Shown: one piece after another, positions 56,098 to 64,000 of the stretch
Layout of the letters: the number at the start of each line of letters is the position of its first letter
Numbering within the stretch: the first letter of the stretch is position 1
NCBI GenBank assembly: GCA_024516035.1
Contig: CM044959.1
Span: 19,488,525-19,552,524, forward strand
DNA: 64,000 bases
Reading direction: 5' to 3'
Source: Bactericera cockerelli
Lineage: Eukaryota > Arthropoda > Insecta > Hemiptera > Triozidae
Program-made: the position numbers and the translations under genes
The notes under the pieces: model-generated
Databases searched by the model: none
What the model saw: the letters and a program-made list of their open reading frames with translations, nothing else
Told to the model about the DNA's origin: nothing

Positions 56098-58359
56098 TGT
56101 TATTATTACTTACCAGAAATATTTATTCTAGTTCAGAGGTTTTCGCAATAGCTGATCCTCAACATCTCTGTACTATAGCCTTTTGCAGCTCTCAGTACAA
56201 TTTCATTTTGATAAAGCTTAATGAGACTCTATGAAGTGTAGAGTTGCTTTCGATAAAGTTTATTCCAAATCTTCACAAAGCCTTGTTTGGTTTTTCTGTC
56301 CAAAGCCTCTATTCAAAATGGCTCGCGAAAGTGGCAAAGTTAAAGCACGAAAAGGATATTAGCAGTAATGATATGAATTCCAATGTTCTATTACAGAAAT
56401 CCTAGAAACTGCAGGGCTGCAGGGGTATATCCCTTATCCCTTATAACTGTTATATCCTCAAGGATTCCATGTAATCCTGTCAACCGACACAAAAGTTTTA
56501 TTCTGCTTCTTCGTCTTCAGCGGATAACTTTAAAAAACAAGATATTCATTTTTTTCTCTTCTTTTAATTTAAATATTTTTCCCTCTTGTTTTGCACTTTT
56601 CGTATTGATTCCATTTTCGAAAGAAATGGAAATGTTTTTTACGGTATTTTTGGAAGCCCACACCACCAATCCAAAATCATAACTTTCCTTCTCTTCCAAC
56701 CCCCTTGCCACAGCAATGATGTAAAGTGCACAGAGTTTTTCAGCCTTCAGTGATTAACAGAACTATTATTTCTATTTATATAGATTACCACAGGAAATTC
56801 TGTCAGATTTTACACATTGTTGAAAAAAAAATTCTATTTATAAATAATGATACATAAAAAAAACCATGTTTTTACAATTAAATATGGAAAAAGCTACATT
56901 ACCGTTAAAAAATAGCATTCATCTAAATAACAAATTCTCTCTTACACTGTCAAAGATAACATTGCTTACATTGCAGAAGAACAAGAGCGTGGGGTTGGTG
57001 AAAGAAAATCCTTTAGAAATTCGCACAAATCGGGTTCTTTCAGTTCGAAAGAGGTTAATGATAAAATTGTGGAAAGGGCCGCGACATATTGAATTCCGGA
57101 GGGGTGCAAGATATGTGTTAATTCAAATTGATAGGGTGTTTATCTTGGCCACCAGGGGTTTATAATGAGATAAAGTCATTTTCAAAATGCTCTGCAGTCT
57201 GCACCCCTATTCCTTTTCGACTCTTAGGTCTTATTTAAAAGCTATTCCTTCGTCTCCGGGGAGTTGGATTTATCCTTTTGCAAACATTTGCAGACCTTTT
57301 GTTTTGGTGACGGAGCCTTTTAGCGCGGGTTACTCGGGAAATTATGTATGAAATCTTGTTTATTTACTAAAAAAATCAAATATGATTCAATTTTTGTTTG
57401 CTTTACATAGTTATATTTAATAAATTAGGCCAATCTTTATATGTAAATACTTATATTTAATATTTAGAAAAAGCATTTCTTCATATTATATTAAAATCCT
57501 TTGCTCTATCAAGTTTTTGAAATATCTTGTTTTCCAGAACACCAAAAATAATCACATCAAACAACTGCTATTTCCATTTTGTTATTTTTATTTATTAGTA
57601 TGTTACAATTTTTTCTTTTTATTTATTAGCTTATTATTATGAAAATTTGTTTCTTTTAAACGAGTTGTTAATACAAACCCAACCACATCTTCGTAATACA
57701 AAAAATATTGGATGTAGAAATGAACACTCCTCTGCCGTATATTCATTTTCTTAAACCATGTAGTGTGTACCCAATGAACCGGTAAATTGTAATCCAATGT
57801 TACTTTGGTGACAAGACCCCAGACCCAATGTTAGCAATCACATTAACCTTGTCAAGTGATTGTGAACAAACACACAACAAGATTGCTGTCAAAAATATAT
57901 CGAGCAAACACGTCGGGTGCTCCGTCGATTTCAACGATCCCATAAGTTGCGGCCCTTTGACTTGTCCAAAGCGTTTGACAGCTGACAGCTGTAGATAACT
58001 CTATAACATTTCGTCGAGTGGGTACCTCATATTTGAACTGGCGTACTCTACGGGTAACAATATCGTTTATCCGAAAGTCAATACACCTTTCTCTTTTAGA
58101 GGGATTTCAAATTTGAAATGTTCGACCTGGGTGTGAGACAGGGATCTAATATGTCACCAGAAATTATATCATGGACGGTTGAAAATTCCGAGAAGTTTTC
58201 ATTTTCATTCATAAAAAAAATTGTTTTGATTTAGAACTGACATTTGCAAGGTCTTCAAAATTCAAATTACTTTTTAATCTTGTTTGCGTTATGAAAAAAA
58301 CCTTCCATCAGATAAAAAACGAACAACTATTTATAATTTTATTAAATAATTATTAGATA
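56098..58359. other. No gene recognised
   Basis: AT-rich; nothing supported. GACAGCTGACAGCTGT direct repeat at 57976. Confidence 0.5.
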
Positions 58360-58500
58360 GTCACCGTGGTCGCGCGCGGGCTTGCTTACATGGTGACCTA
58401 GCTTCAAATCTCAGCGGAGTCAGAATTTACGGAGTCCACTTGTACTTGTGAGGAAAAATGAGTAGCTGCTCTAATGTGAGCAGCAAAGCATGGAAATGGA
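58360..58500 (+). repeat. SINE family G, old copy
   Basis: GTCACCGTGGTCGCGCGCGG, GTGACCTAGCTTCAAATCTC, GAGTCCACTTGTACTTGTGA, ATGAGTAGCTGCTCTAATG. Confidence 0.75.
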
Positions 58501-58684
58501 AAAAGTCCAATACTTCTGCGCTACCCACTAAAATTATTCTAATAAAAAACACAAAAATACATTTATTCCGTTCGCAATATGTATGTAGGTATATTGACTC
58601 CTGTCACTTGATACTTTTGATTTCCAGTACATTGCATAGTTCAAAATATGCAGGGCGCTCATAGAATGAGCTGATGATGTGCCT
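58501..58684. other. No gene recognised
   Basis: Nothing supported. Confidence 0.5.
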
Positions 58685-58889
58685 ATTATTTCTAAGCAGT
58701 AGAACTAGTAGTTCTGTGAACTGTTGACCTCACACAGATTCTCTTATCGAAGTATGAATACCATATTATCAATTTTCAAGGCATAGAATCCATTCATTCA
58801 TTACCCCCTCTCGATGGGTTTAAATTAATAAAAAAAATCAACCGACCCACTTTTGCGGACCTCTTTTCCTAAAGGACAAAAGTGAAGTA
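58685..58889 (+). repeat. Dispersed repeat J, copy 2
   Basis: AACTAGTAGTTCTGTGAACT, ACCTCACACAGATT, ATGGGTTTAAATTAATAAA, CCGACCCACTTTTGCGGACC. Confidence 0.55.
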
Positions 58890-58975
58890 GAATAGAATAG
58901 AAATTACATTGTTTGTACTGCCGAGGTGAGACTAAAAAGTCCCTTTATTTCAGCAGTAAACTTAAATACTTTATT
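58890..58975 (+). repeat. Dispersed repeat I, copy 3
   Basis: TAGAATAGAATAGAAATTAC, TTGTTTGTACTGCCGAGGTG, AAAAGTCCCTTTATTTCAGC. Confidence 0.6.
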
Positions 58976-59499
58976 AAAAAGTATTTAAGTACTCGCAAGT
59001 ACTTTATCTACCTTCGTATGTGGAACGAGGCACATAATTTACTTATCTGAATTTCTGTTGCTACAGTTAAAAGATATAAAATATCCAGAAATATGTATTT
59101 TATTTTCATACATTATGAATCAGTGATCAGTTTGATCAAACATTTAATACCACCTCTACTGCGGAGTACCGCGACAAAAAAAAAGAAAAAAAAAGAAACC
59201 TTACCAATCAGGATACTGTCAAATTATACTAATAAATATTATATTTTGTCACAGGACACACTTTAAATAATTGAGCTTCGTGGTAAAATGTATGTTAAAT
59301 AATAATTAGGTCAGGTTAATGGAAGTACTTTGGACAGCTTTACACCCAGTCATAATGGCTAACTGATTGTTCAATCAAGTAGGTACATGATTAAATTCCT
59401 CCATATAAAACTATGTAACTGGGGGTAAGTATACCTATCTGTTATAGTATTATACAACCAGCAAAGTTATGAGAGCTTACAAACTACGGTGGATATTTT
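58976..59499. other. No gene recognised
   Basis: Nothing supported. Confidence 0.5.
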
Positions 59500-59768
59500 T
59501 TTTTTTTTTTTAGGTGGGGTTTTAACGTCGCTTTCAACTGCCATGGTCATATCACGACGGGGGTTTTACCCTCCATTCGCAGGAAACTCACAAACCTGCT
59601 ACTCACATTGACCTCACCCAGCCTGAGTGGGGCCGGGAAAAGCCAGCGTCACGAGAATTAGAATTAGAATGATCACCCATCCAAGTCTTAACCTCGCTGG
59701 ATGTCGCTTAACTTCGGTGTTCTGAAGGGAACCGGTGTATTCAACATGCCATCGACGCTGGCTCACGG
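59500..59768 (-). repeat. 5S-rRNA-headed SINE (SINE3-like), best copy
   Basis: Minus-strand, about 265 bp. In plus-strand order: T-run, AACGTCGCTTTCAACTGCCA, TGGTCATATCACGACGGGGG, TTTTACCCTCCATTCGCAGG, core CTCACCCAGCCTGAGTGGGG, then the 5S-like head: ATCACCCATCCAAGTCTTAA, CCTCGCTGGATGTCGCTTAA, CTTCGGTG, GGAACCGGTGTATTCAACAT, GCCATCGACGCTGGC. The last four blocks follow antisense 5S rRNA in order. Confidence 0.8.
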
Positions 59769-59925
59769 TGGATATTGTCACACCCTGAATAATCCTCTAC
59801 ATCTATAATTTCTAGTATTTTAGGTACGTACCTATAACCCTGTATGTTTATACAGAGCTGTGAAGTAAGCCATGTGCAAGTTATGCGTAGGTTTATAATT
59901 TACTTTTTCGCTCGTCTGTCAACAA

Positions 59926-59997
59926 GGGGATATAGCTCAGTGGTAGAGCGCATGCTTTGCATGTATGAGGCCCCGGGTTCGATCCCCGGTATCTCCA
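59926..59997 (+). tRNA. tRNA-Ala (anticodon UGC)
   Basis: 72 nt without encoded CCA. The acceptor stem GGGGATA pairs with TATCTCC (one G-U), discriminator A. D arm AGCTCAGTGGTAGAGC carries the A box, anticodon arm CATGC-TTTGCAT-GTATG, T arm CCGGG-TTCGATC-CCCGG carries the B box. All four stems close. There is no intron. The loop gives TGC, which reads GCA (and other Ala codons by wobble). A T5 run follows at once. Confidence 0.97.
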
Positions 59998-59999
59998 GA

Positions 60000-60004
60000 T
60001 TTTT
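60000..60004 (+). terminator. Pol III terminator of tRNA-Ala(UGC)
   Basis: TTTTT two bases after the tRNA 3' end. Confidence 0.8.
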
Positions 60005-60419
60005 GCTCGTTCTTTTTATTATTAATAATATATTATTCCTTATAAAGAAACCACATCAAAAAAGTTTTTCAATTATTATTATTTTATTTTTTGTACCTTG
60101 ACATTGGTCGAAAAGTTCAATGTATTTTTGGTTTTCCTAAACTTTAAATTATTATCATTATTGTTGTACTTGGACTGACCTGACATTCACAGGTTGTGTG
60201 AATCAATCACATTAAACAGGATGATATATCACTAATCAGCTGATAAGTGCTGTTGGTGTGTTTACAGTTAACCTCTTCACTAAAACAAATTACTATTGAA
60301 AATTTAAACTATTGAATAAAATTAAGCCTTGAATTAAAATCAATTGATTAAGTGTGACACTTGATAAACCCACCCTAAGTGTTTAGTATTTCTGATACTA
60401 CCTAAGAAGGTTTATTCCT
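60005..60419. other. No gene recognised
   Basis: Nothing supported. Confidence 0.5.
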
Positions 60420-60720
60420 CCGTAGCATGATCGATAAGGCGGCGGACTTGTACCTAACCAGGAGGTCGATGGTTCGAGTCCCGATTTCGGTAGAAATATT
60501 TTTTTTTTCTCAAGATATTTGTGTTGATCACTTTCGTGATGTCACAACTACTCAAACTCGCTTTACTAAATATACGCTGAAACCCGGACTTGAACCACCG
60601 ACCTCCAGGTTATAAGTCCTCCGTCTCATCGATCAAGCTACTGAGGTCGGTCGGTAGAAATGACAGCGTGAGTTTGAGCAGCTATGACATCACGAAAGTG
60701 ATTAAAATTAATATGATAAT
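60420..60720 (+). repeat. SINE family A copy, split by another SINE A
   Basis: Head with AGCATGATCGATAAGGCGGC and GGTTCGAGTCCCGATTTCGG (60420-60497), then the nested minus-strand copy, then GACAGCGTGAGTTTGAGCAG ... GTGATTAAAATTAATATGAT (60662-60720). Confidence 0.9.
60498..60651 (-). repeat. SINE family A, complete nested copy, 154 bp
   Basis: Flanked by the perfect 10-bp duplication CGGTAGAAAT (60488-60497, 60652-60661). It fixes the full length of the family: head starts ACCGACCTCAGTAGCTTGAT, ends CAAATATCTTGAG plus an A-run. Confidence 0.95.
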
Positions 60721-60837
60721 TACCTAATTTCATTATTGCTGATAGCTGATATTCTCTTATTAGAATTAATGTGATCTCTTATTAGAATTAATTCTTCTTA
60801 ATTCGAATAAGATATCACAAATAATAGGTATTAGCTA

Positions 60838-60988
60838 TTAATATAATAATAACACTCAAAGCATTTTCTACCACCTAACCCTCAGAGTCTTATTAATATG
60901 TGGTCACATACTCAAAATTATGAGGAACCAACTTCGCTACCTGGATTTCACGACTAGCGCGTTAACCACTTGACTATACCAGAATGTA
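60838..60988 (-). repeat. SINE family B copy with internal deletion
   Basis: AGCATTTTCTACCACCTAAC, GTGGTCACATACTC, then directly TTCGCTACCTGGATTTCACG, ACTAGCGCGTTAACCACTTG. The B-box region is deleted. Confidence 0.8.
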
Positions 60989-61014
60989 TTAGGTAGGCTC
61001 CTGAGTACATTGAA

Positions 61015-61054
61015 GTCCGCCGCCTTATCGATCAAGCTACTGAAGTCGGTAACT
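61015..61054 (-). repeat. SINE family A head fragment
   Basis: GTCCGCCGCCTTATCGATCA, AGCTACTGAAGTCGGT only. Confidence 0.85.
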
Positions 61055-61559
61055 GTGACATTAGTACATAACACAAAGATACATACCTACCAGAATATAT
61101 GAATACCTACCTTCATGAGGTCATCAGGACAAACGTTGGTGATACATTTTAGTGAATCATAATAATATATATTATTAGCATGTCATGTAGGTACCTATAG
61201 GTAGGTTCTATTTTGCTAAAGAGAGTTTTGCATCGATAGAGGTTGATAATTGACAGTAACAAAATTATATCGTTATACCCAGGTTTATTATATGTGTTAA
61301 ATGATTATAATATGCCTATAACATATCTATGTTAATAACAAGTAAAATTGGGTATAACTTAATAAAATTATTTTAAAAGTCCCGCGCAAACTATTGATTT
61401 TAAAAACTGCGTTGACAGCGCTCTCTAGCGGGCATACTGAAAAGTTTCTTCACAAACAAGTCACATTGTTCTCTCTCCACCGTGTTCTTTCTTCTCTCTT
61501 ATTACTTTTCTGTTTAGGTCAGGTTTGAATGTTTCATTTCTAGCGCCCTCCTTCACAAT
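61055..61559. other. No gene; 5' flank of second tRNA
   Basis: GTAGGTACCTATAGGTAGGTTC-like palindromic run at 61188. A short CT-rich stretch at 61470-61500. Confidence 0.5.
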
Positions 61560-61631
61560 GGGGATATAGCTCAGTGGTAGAGCGCTCGCTTCGCATGTGA
61601 GAGGCCCCGGGTTCAATCCCCGGTATCTCCA
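61560..61631 (+). tRNA. tRNA-Ala (anticodon CGC)
   Basis: 72 nt; acceptor GGGGATA / TATCTCC plus A, D arm AGCTCAGTGGTAGAGC, anticodon arm CTCGC-TTCGCAT-GTGAG, T arm CCGGG-TTCAATC-CCCGG. CGC reads GCG alanine codons. It differs from the gene at 59926 mainly in the anticodon arm, and both are on +, 1.6 kb apart, so they look like a duplicated pair. The T loop has A in place of G (TTCAATC), still a good B box. Confidence 0.96.
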
Positions 61632-61640
61632 GGAGGATTA

Positions 61641-61644
61641 TTTT
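61641..61644 (+). terminator. Pol III terminator of tRNA-Ala(CGC)
   Basis: TTTT ten bases after the tRNA end. Confidence 0.65.
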
Positions 61645-61999
61645 GATGACTCCAAGATATTTTACTGATATCAAATTAAAATCATTTTAGATTCGCTGAA
61701 TGGACTGTGAAATATTCTTAAAGCCATTGAGATATTATTTTTATTGTTAATCCACTGACCAGATATTGATTTGGTCATACTTAGTATAAGCTTGTTTTTT
61801 TTACTACCTTTTTTTCTTTATTGACAGATTTTTTATTGTGATTAAATAAATAAAAAACATTTGAGAATATCGAACGTACAACATAGGAAATTAAAATAAG
61901 ATCATCAAGAGAGAAATAGAGACAAGGAAGAGATAGATTGGCAATAGAAACAAAAGGTAAGGGAAAAGAAAAGAGAAAGAAGAAAGGGGACATGAGATA
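61645..61999. other. No gene recognised
   Basis: AT-rich, then purine-rich, leading into the GA repeat. Confidence 0.5.
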
Positions 62000-62005
62000 T
62001 AGAGA

Positions 62006-62086
<81 letters not shown>

Positions 62087-62113
62087 CGAGAGAGAGAGAG
62101 AGAGAGAGAGAGA
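62000..62113. repeat. (GA)n microsatellite
   Basis: About 110 bp of GAGA with few interruptions (GGGAGACAG, GTGGGCGAG). Open frames over it are poly-Arg/Glu or Leu/Ser artefacts. Confidence 0.95.
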
Positions 62114-62401
62114 TGAATGGAGAAGCAGTGGGATGTATCTTCAGGCGAATTGTGTTGAAAGGATACATTGTAGATTGTAGGCACAGAACCCGTGCTACCA
62201 GTAATCTGAAGAGTTCAATAGTGCACAGAGTCAGGGCTGTTTAAGTAAGAGTCAAGGGGTAAAGGGGGGGGAGGGGTCGCCCACTAGCAGCTATGGCGGC
62301 CCAAATAATAAGGAAATAGGAACCTTGTGATGAGACAGCTGGACAGTTCATAAATAACAAAAGGTTTGGGAACATCTGAAGTAGAAAGCGAAGGCGTCTT
62401 T

Positions 62402-62884
62402 CTATTGGAATAAGGTCAGTAACTCTCTGTTGGAATAAGGTCAGTAACTCTCTGTTGGGATAAGGTCAGTAACACTCTGTTGGGATAAGGTCAGTAACTC
62501 TCTGTTGGGATAAGGTCAGTAACTCTCTGTTGGGATAAGGTCAGTAACTCTCTGTTGGGATAAGGTCAGTAACTTTCTGTTGGGATAAGGTCAGTAAGTC
62601 TCTGTTGGGATAAGGTCAGTAAATCACTGTTGGGATAAGGTCCGTAACTCTCTGTTGGGATAAGGTCAGTAACTCTCTGTTGGGATAAGATCAGTAACTC
62701 TCTGTTGGGATAAGATCAGTATCTCTCTGTTGGGATAAGGTCAGTAACTCTCTGTTGGGATAAGGTCAGTAACTCTCTGTTGGGATAAGGTCAGTAACTC
62801 TCTGTTGGAATAAGGTCAGTTAGTCTCTGTTGGGATAAGGTTAGTAACTAGTAACTCTCTCTTGGAATAAGGTCAGTAACTCAG
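62402..62884. repeat. Minisatellite, 25-bp unit, about 19 copies
   Basis: Units of CTCTGTTGGGATAAGGTCAG plus TAACT, very uniform, with GGAATAAGG variants at both edges. Confidence 0.95.
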
Positions 62885-63144
62885 TATAAACAGAACAGAA
62901 AACAGAAACACACTACCCGAGGTCTCTAGACAGCCCTCCTAGACCCTGCTAATACTTACCTTAGCGACTTTAGCGAGCCTTTGCCTTTCTTCCTGTCTAT
63001 AGAATACTCCGGTGGCCCAAAAGGATGTACGGCAATGCCTCATAATGTACGAGTATACACATAGGCTACGGTTATAGGGCAAATAAACACAGGGCCATTT
63101 ACTTGTATTCAGCCAAAATACTAAACACAGTCAACTTGGATATA
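62885..63144. other. No gene recognised
   Basis: Nothing supported. Confidence 0.5.
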
Positions 63145-63255
63145 AGAGAACTCAGGGGACCGGAATTTTTTTCTCTTGTAGGTTTCTCTTATAAAAAAGT
63201 TATTTTCCCTTTTAGAAAGCTTAATTTGACTTGGAAATTTTTCTCTAACATCCCC
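63145..63255 (+). repeat. Dispersed repeat K, copy 2
   Basis: GTTTCTCTTATAAAAAAGTT, ATTTTCCCTTTTAGAAAGCT, TTGGAAATTTTTCTCTAACA. Confidence 0.6.
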
Positions 63256-63289
63256 TTAACTTACCAAATGGGCACTACAGCCCGATGTG

Positions 63290-63532
63290 AGCCTTGGCCT
63301 CCTCTTCTCCACGTAGGTATCTCAAATCAGGTGGAAGAGAGTTGGGTGGAGGAGATTGCCACAGGCAATAACCCCGCCCTTTAGGTAGGACATTATTGTT
63401 ATTTTCTTTTTTTTACTTATTTATTTTGTCATTTGTTTGTTTTTTTTTTTTTTTCTTTTCTTAATTTTATACTGTTACCATTGTACTTTGTCCTCCTAAT
63501 AAAGCTTAAAAAAAAAAAAAAAAAAAAAAAAA
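63290..63532 (+). mobile_element. LINE 3' end, family H, with poly-A tail
   Basis: GAGCCTTGGCCTCCTCTTCT, AGTTGGGTGGAGGAGATTGC, CACAGGCAATAACCCCGCCC, TTTAGGTAGGACATTATTGT, TTTGTCCTCCTAATAAAGCT and an A-run of about 25. Longest H copy; no reverse-transcriptase sequence reaches it. Confidence 0.75.
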
Positions 63533-64000
63533 ATCACAACACTGTCCCAAGACCTCCTTGCCATGACGAACCTGTCGGGAAGCTCACTCAGAAGATAATG
63601 TCGCCGATATGTAGGAGAGACCCTTCCTCTGTTTTGCTTTCGTCTAATGTGTTTTCCATGTTATCCAGGACGGGAGTAGGGGGGGGGCATTGTCGCCTTG
63701 CAAGGGTACACATGTCGCAATTATTGTCGCTCCTGGCTGCCTGGGAGAGCGAGGAGTAATCTTGTAAACAATATTGTATACACTGCTTTCTGCTGATACT
63801 GGATCCATGTTGGAACACACATTGGTAAGTCCCTCATGGTATAGGTAGCTAATAGGTATAGCTTGCAAGCGAAACAGTCGAGACCACCCATCTTCATGAA
63901 AATTTGTGGAATTAAATGCCTAATAATTAATACAAAATTTACAAGTCAGGAAACTAAACTGTTAGAGAGAGAAAGAAAAGGAATAAATTTTTTTTTCTTC
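63533..64000. other. No gene recognised
   Basis: Two minus open frames of about 75 codons (63588-63868) have no known motif. A G7-run at 63680. Confidence 0.45.

Noticed and set aside
61891..62184. Leu/Ser or Arg/Glu repeat open frames
   Set aside because: They are the (GA)n microsatellite.

Overview
This is eukaryotic nuclear DNA, most likely from an insect. It is AT-rich and gene-poor, contains a spliced gene with GT-AG introns, and is crowded with retroposed SINEs, cut-and-paste DNA transposons, MITEs and minisatellites. An insect is suggested by the CRAL-TRIO gene, by a transposase remnant of an insect-type Tc1/mariner lineage, and by frequent TAGGTACCTA-type palindromes. A hemipteran is possible, but order and species cannot be fixed from the sequence alone.

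Genes. One protein-coding gene can be supported: a CRAL-TRIO (Sec14-like / alpha-tocopherol-transfer-protein-like) lipid-binding protein on the + strand. Four coding exons lie at 30971-31043, 31827-31986, 33210-33470 and 34248-34358. The reading frame slips by one base near 33380, and the last exon(s) were not found. Two real-looking tRNA genes, tRNA-Ala(UGC) at 59926-59997 and tRNA-Ala(CGC) at 61560-61631, lie on the + strand. Almost every other long open frame is low-complexity DNA, a minisatellite or a transposon piece.

Layout. Positions 1-30000 are repeat-dense, with at least four tRNA-headed SINE families, a 5S-rRNA-headed SINE family, LINE 3' ends and nested DNA transposons. The best delimited transposons are a 3585-bp hAT-like element (16089-19673, 8-bp TSD), a 560-bp Tc1/mariner-type element (19871-20430), a 1256-bp PIF/Harbinger-like element (24258-25513, TAA TSD), a 972-bp element with an 8-bp TSD (11613-12584) and a MITE at 55551-55968. 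Positions 30900-34400 hold the CRAL-TRIO gene, whose introns are full of SINEs. A 100-N gap lies at 36170-36269. From 36.3 to 58 kb the DNA is mostly featureless, with one large 36-bp minisatellite and few SINEs. From 58 kb to the end SINEs return, together with the two tRNA-Ala genes and more tandem arrays.

Most unusual signal. In the CRAL-TRIO gene the 5' splice junctions of two consecutive exons (end of exon plus GTAAGT/GTGAGG) have each been copied in tandem into the following intron. Intron 2 carries about nine 33-bp units, five keeping GTAAGT. Intron 3 starts with five donors spaced 26-28 bp apart. Other notable signals are SINEs with a tRNA head and SINEs with a 5S head that share the same central domain, and one 45-bp minisatellite lying inside two unrelated DNA transposons.
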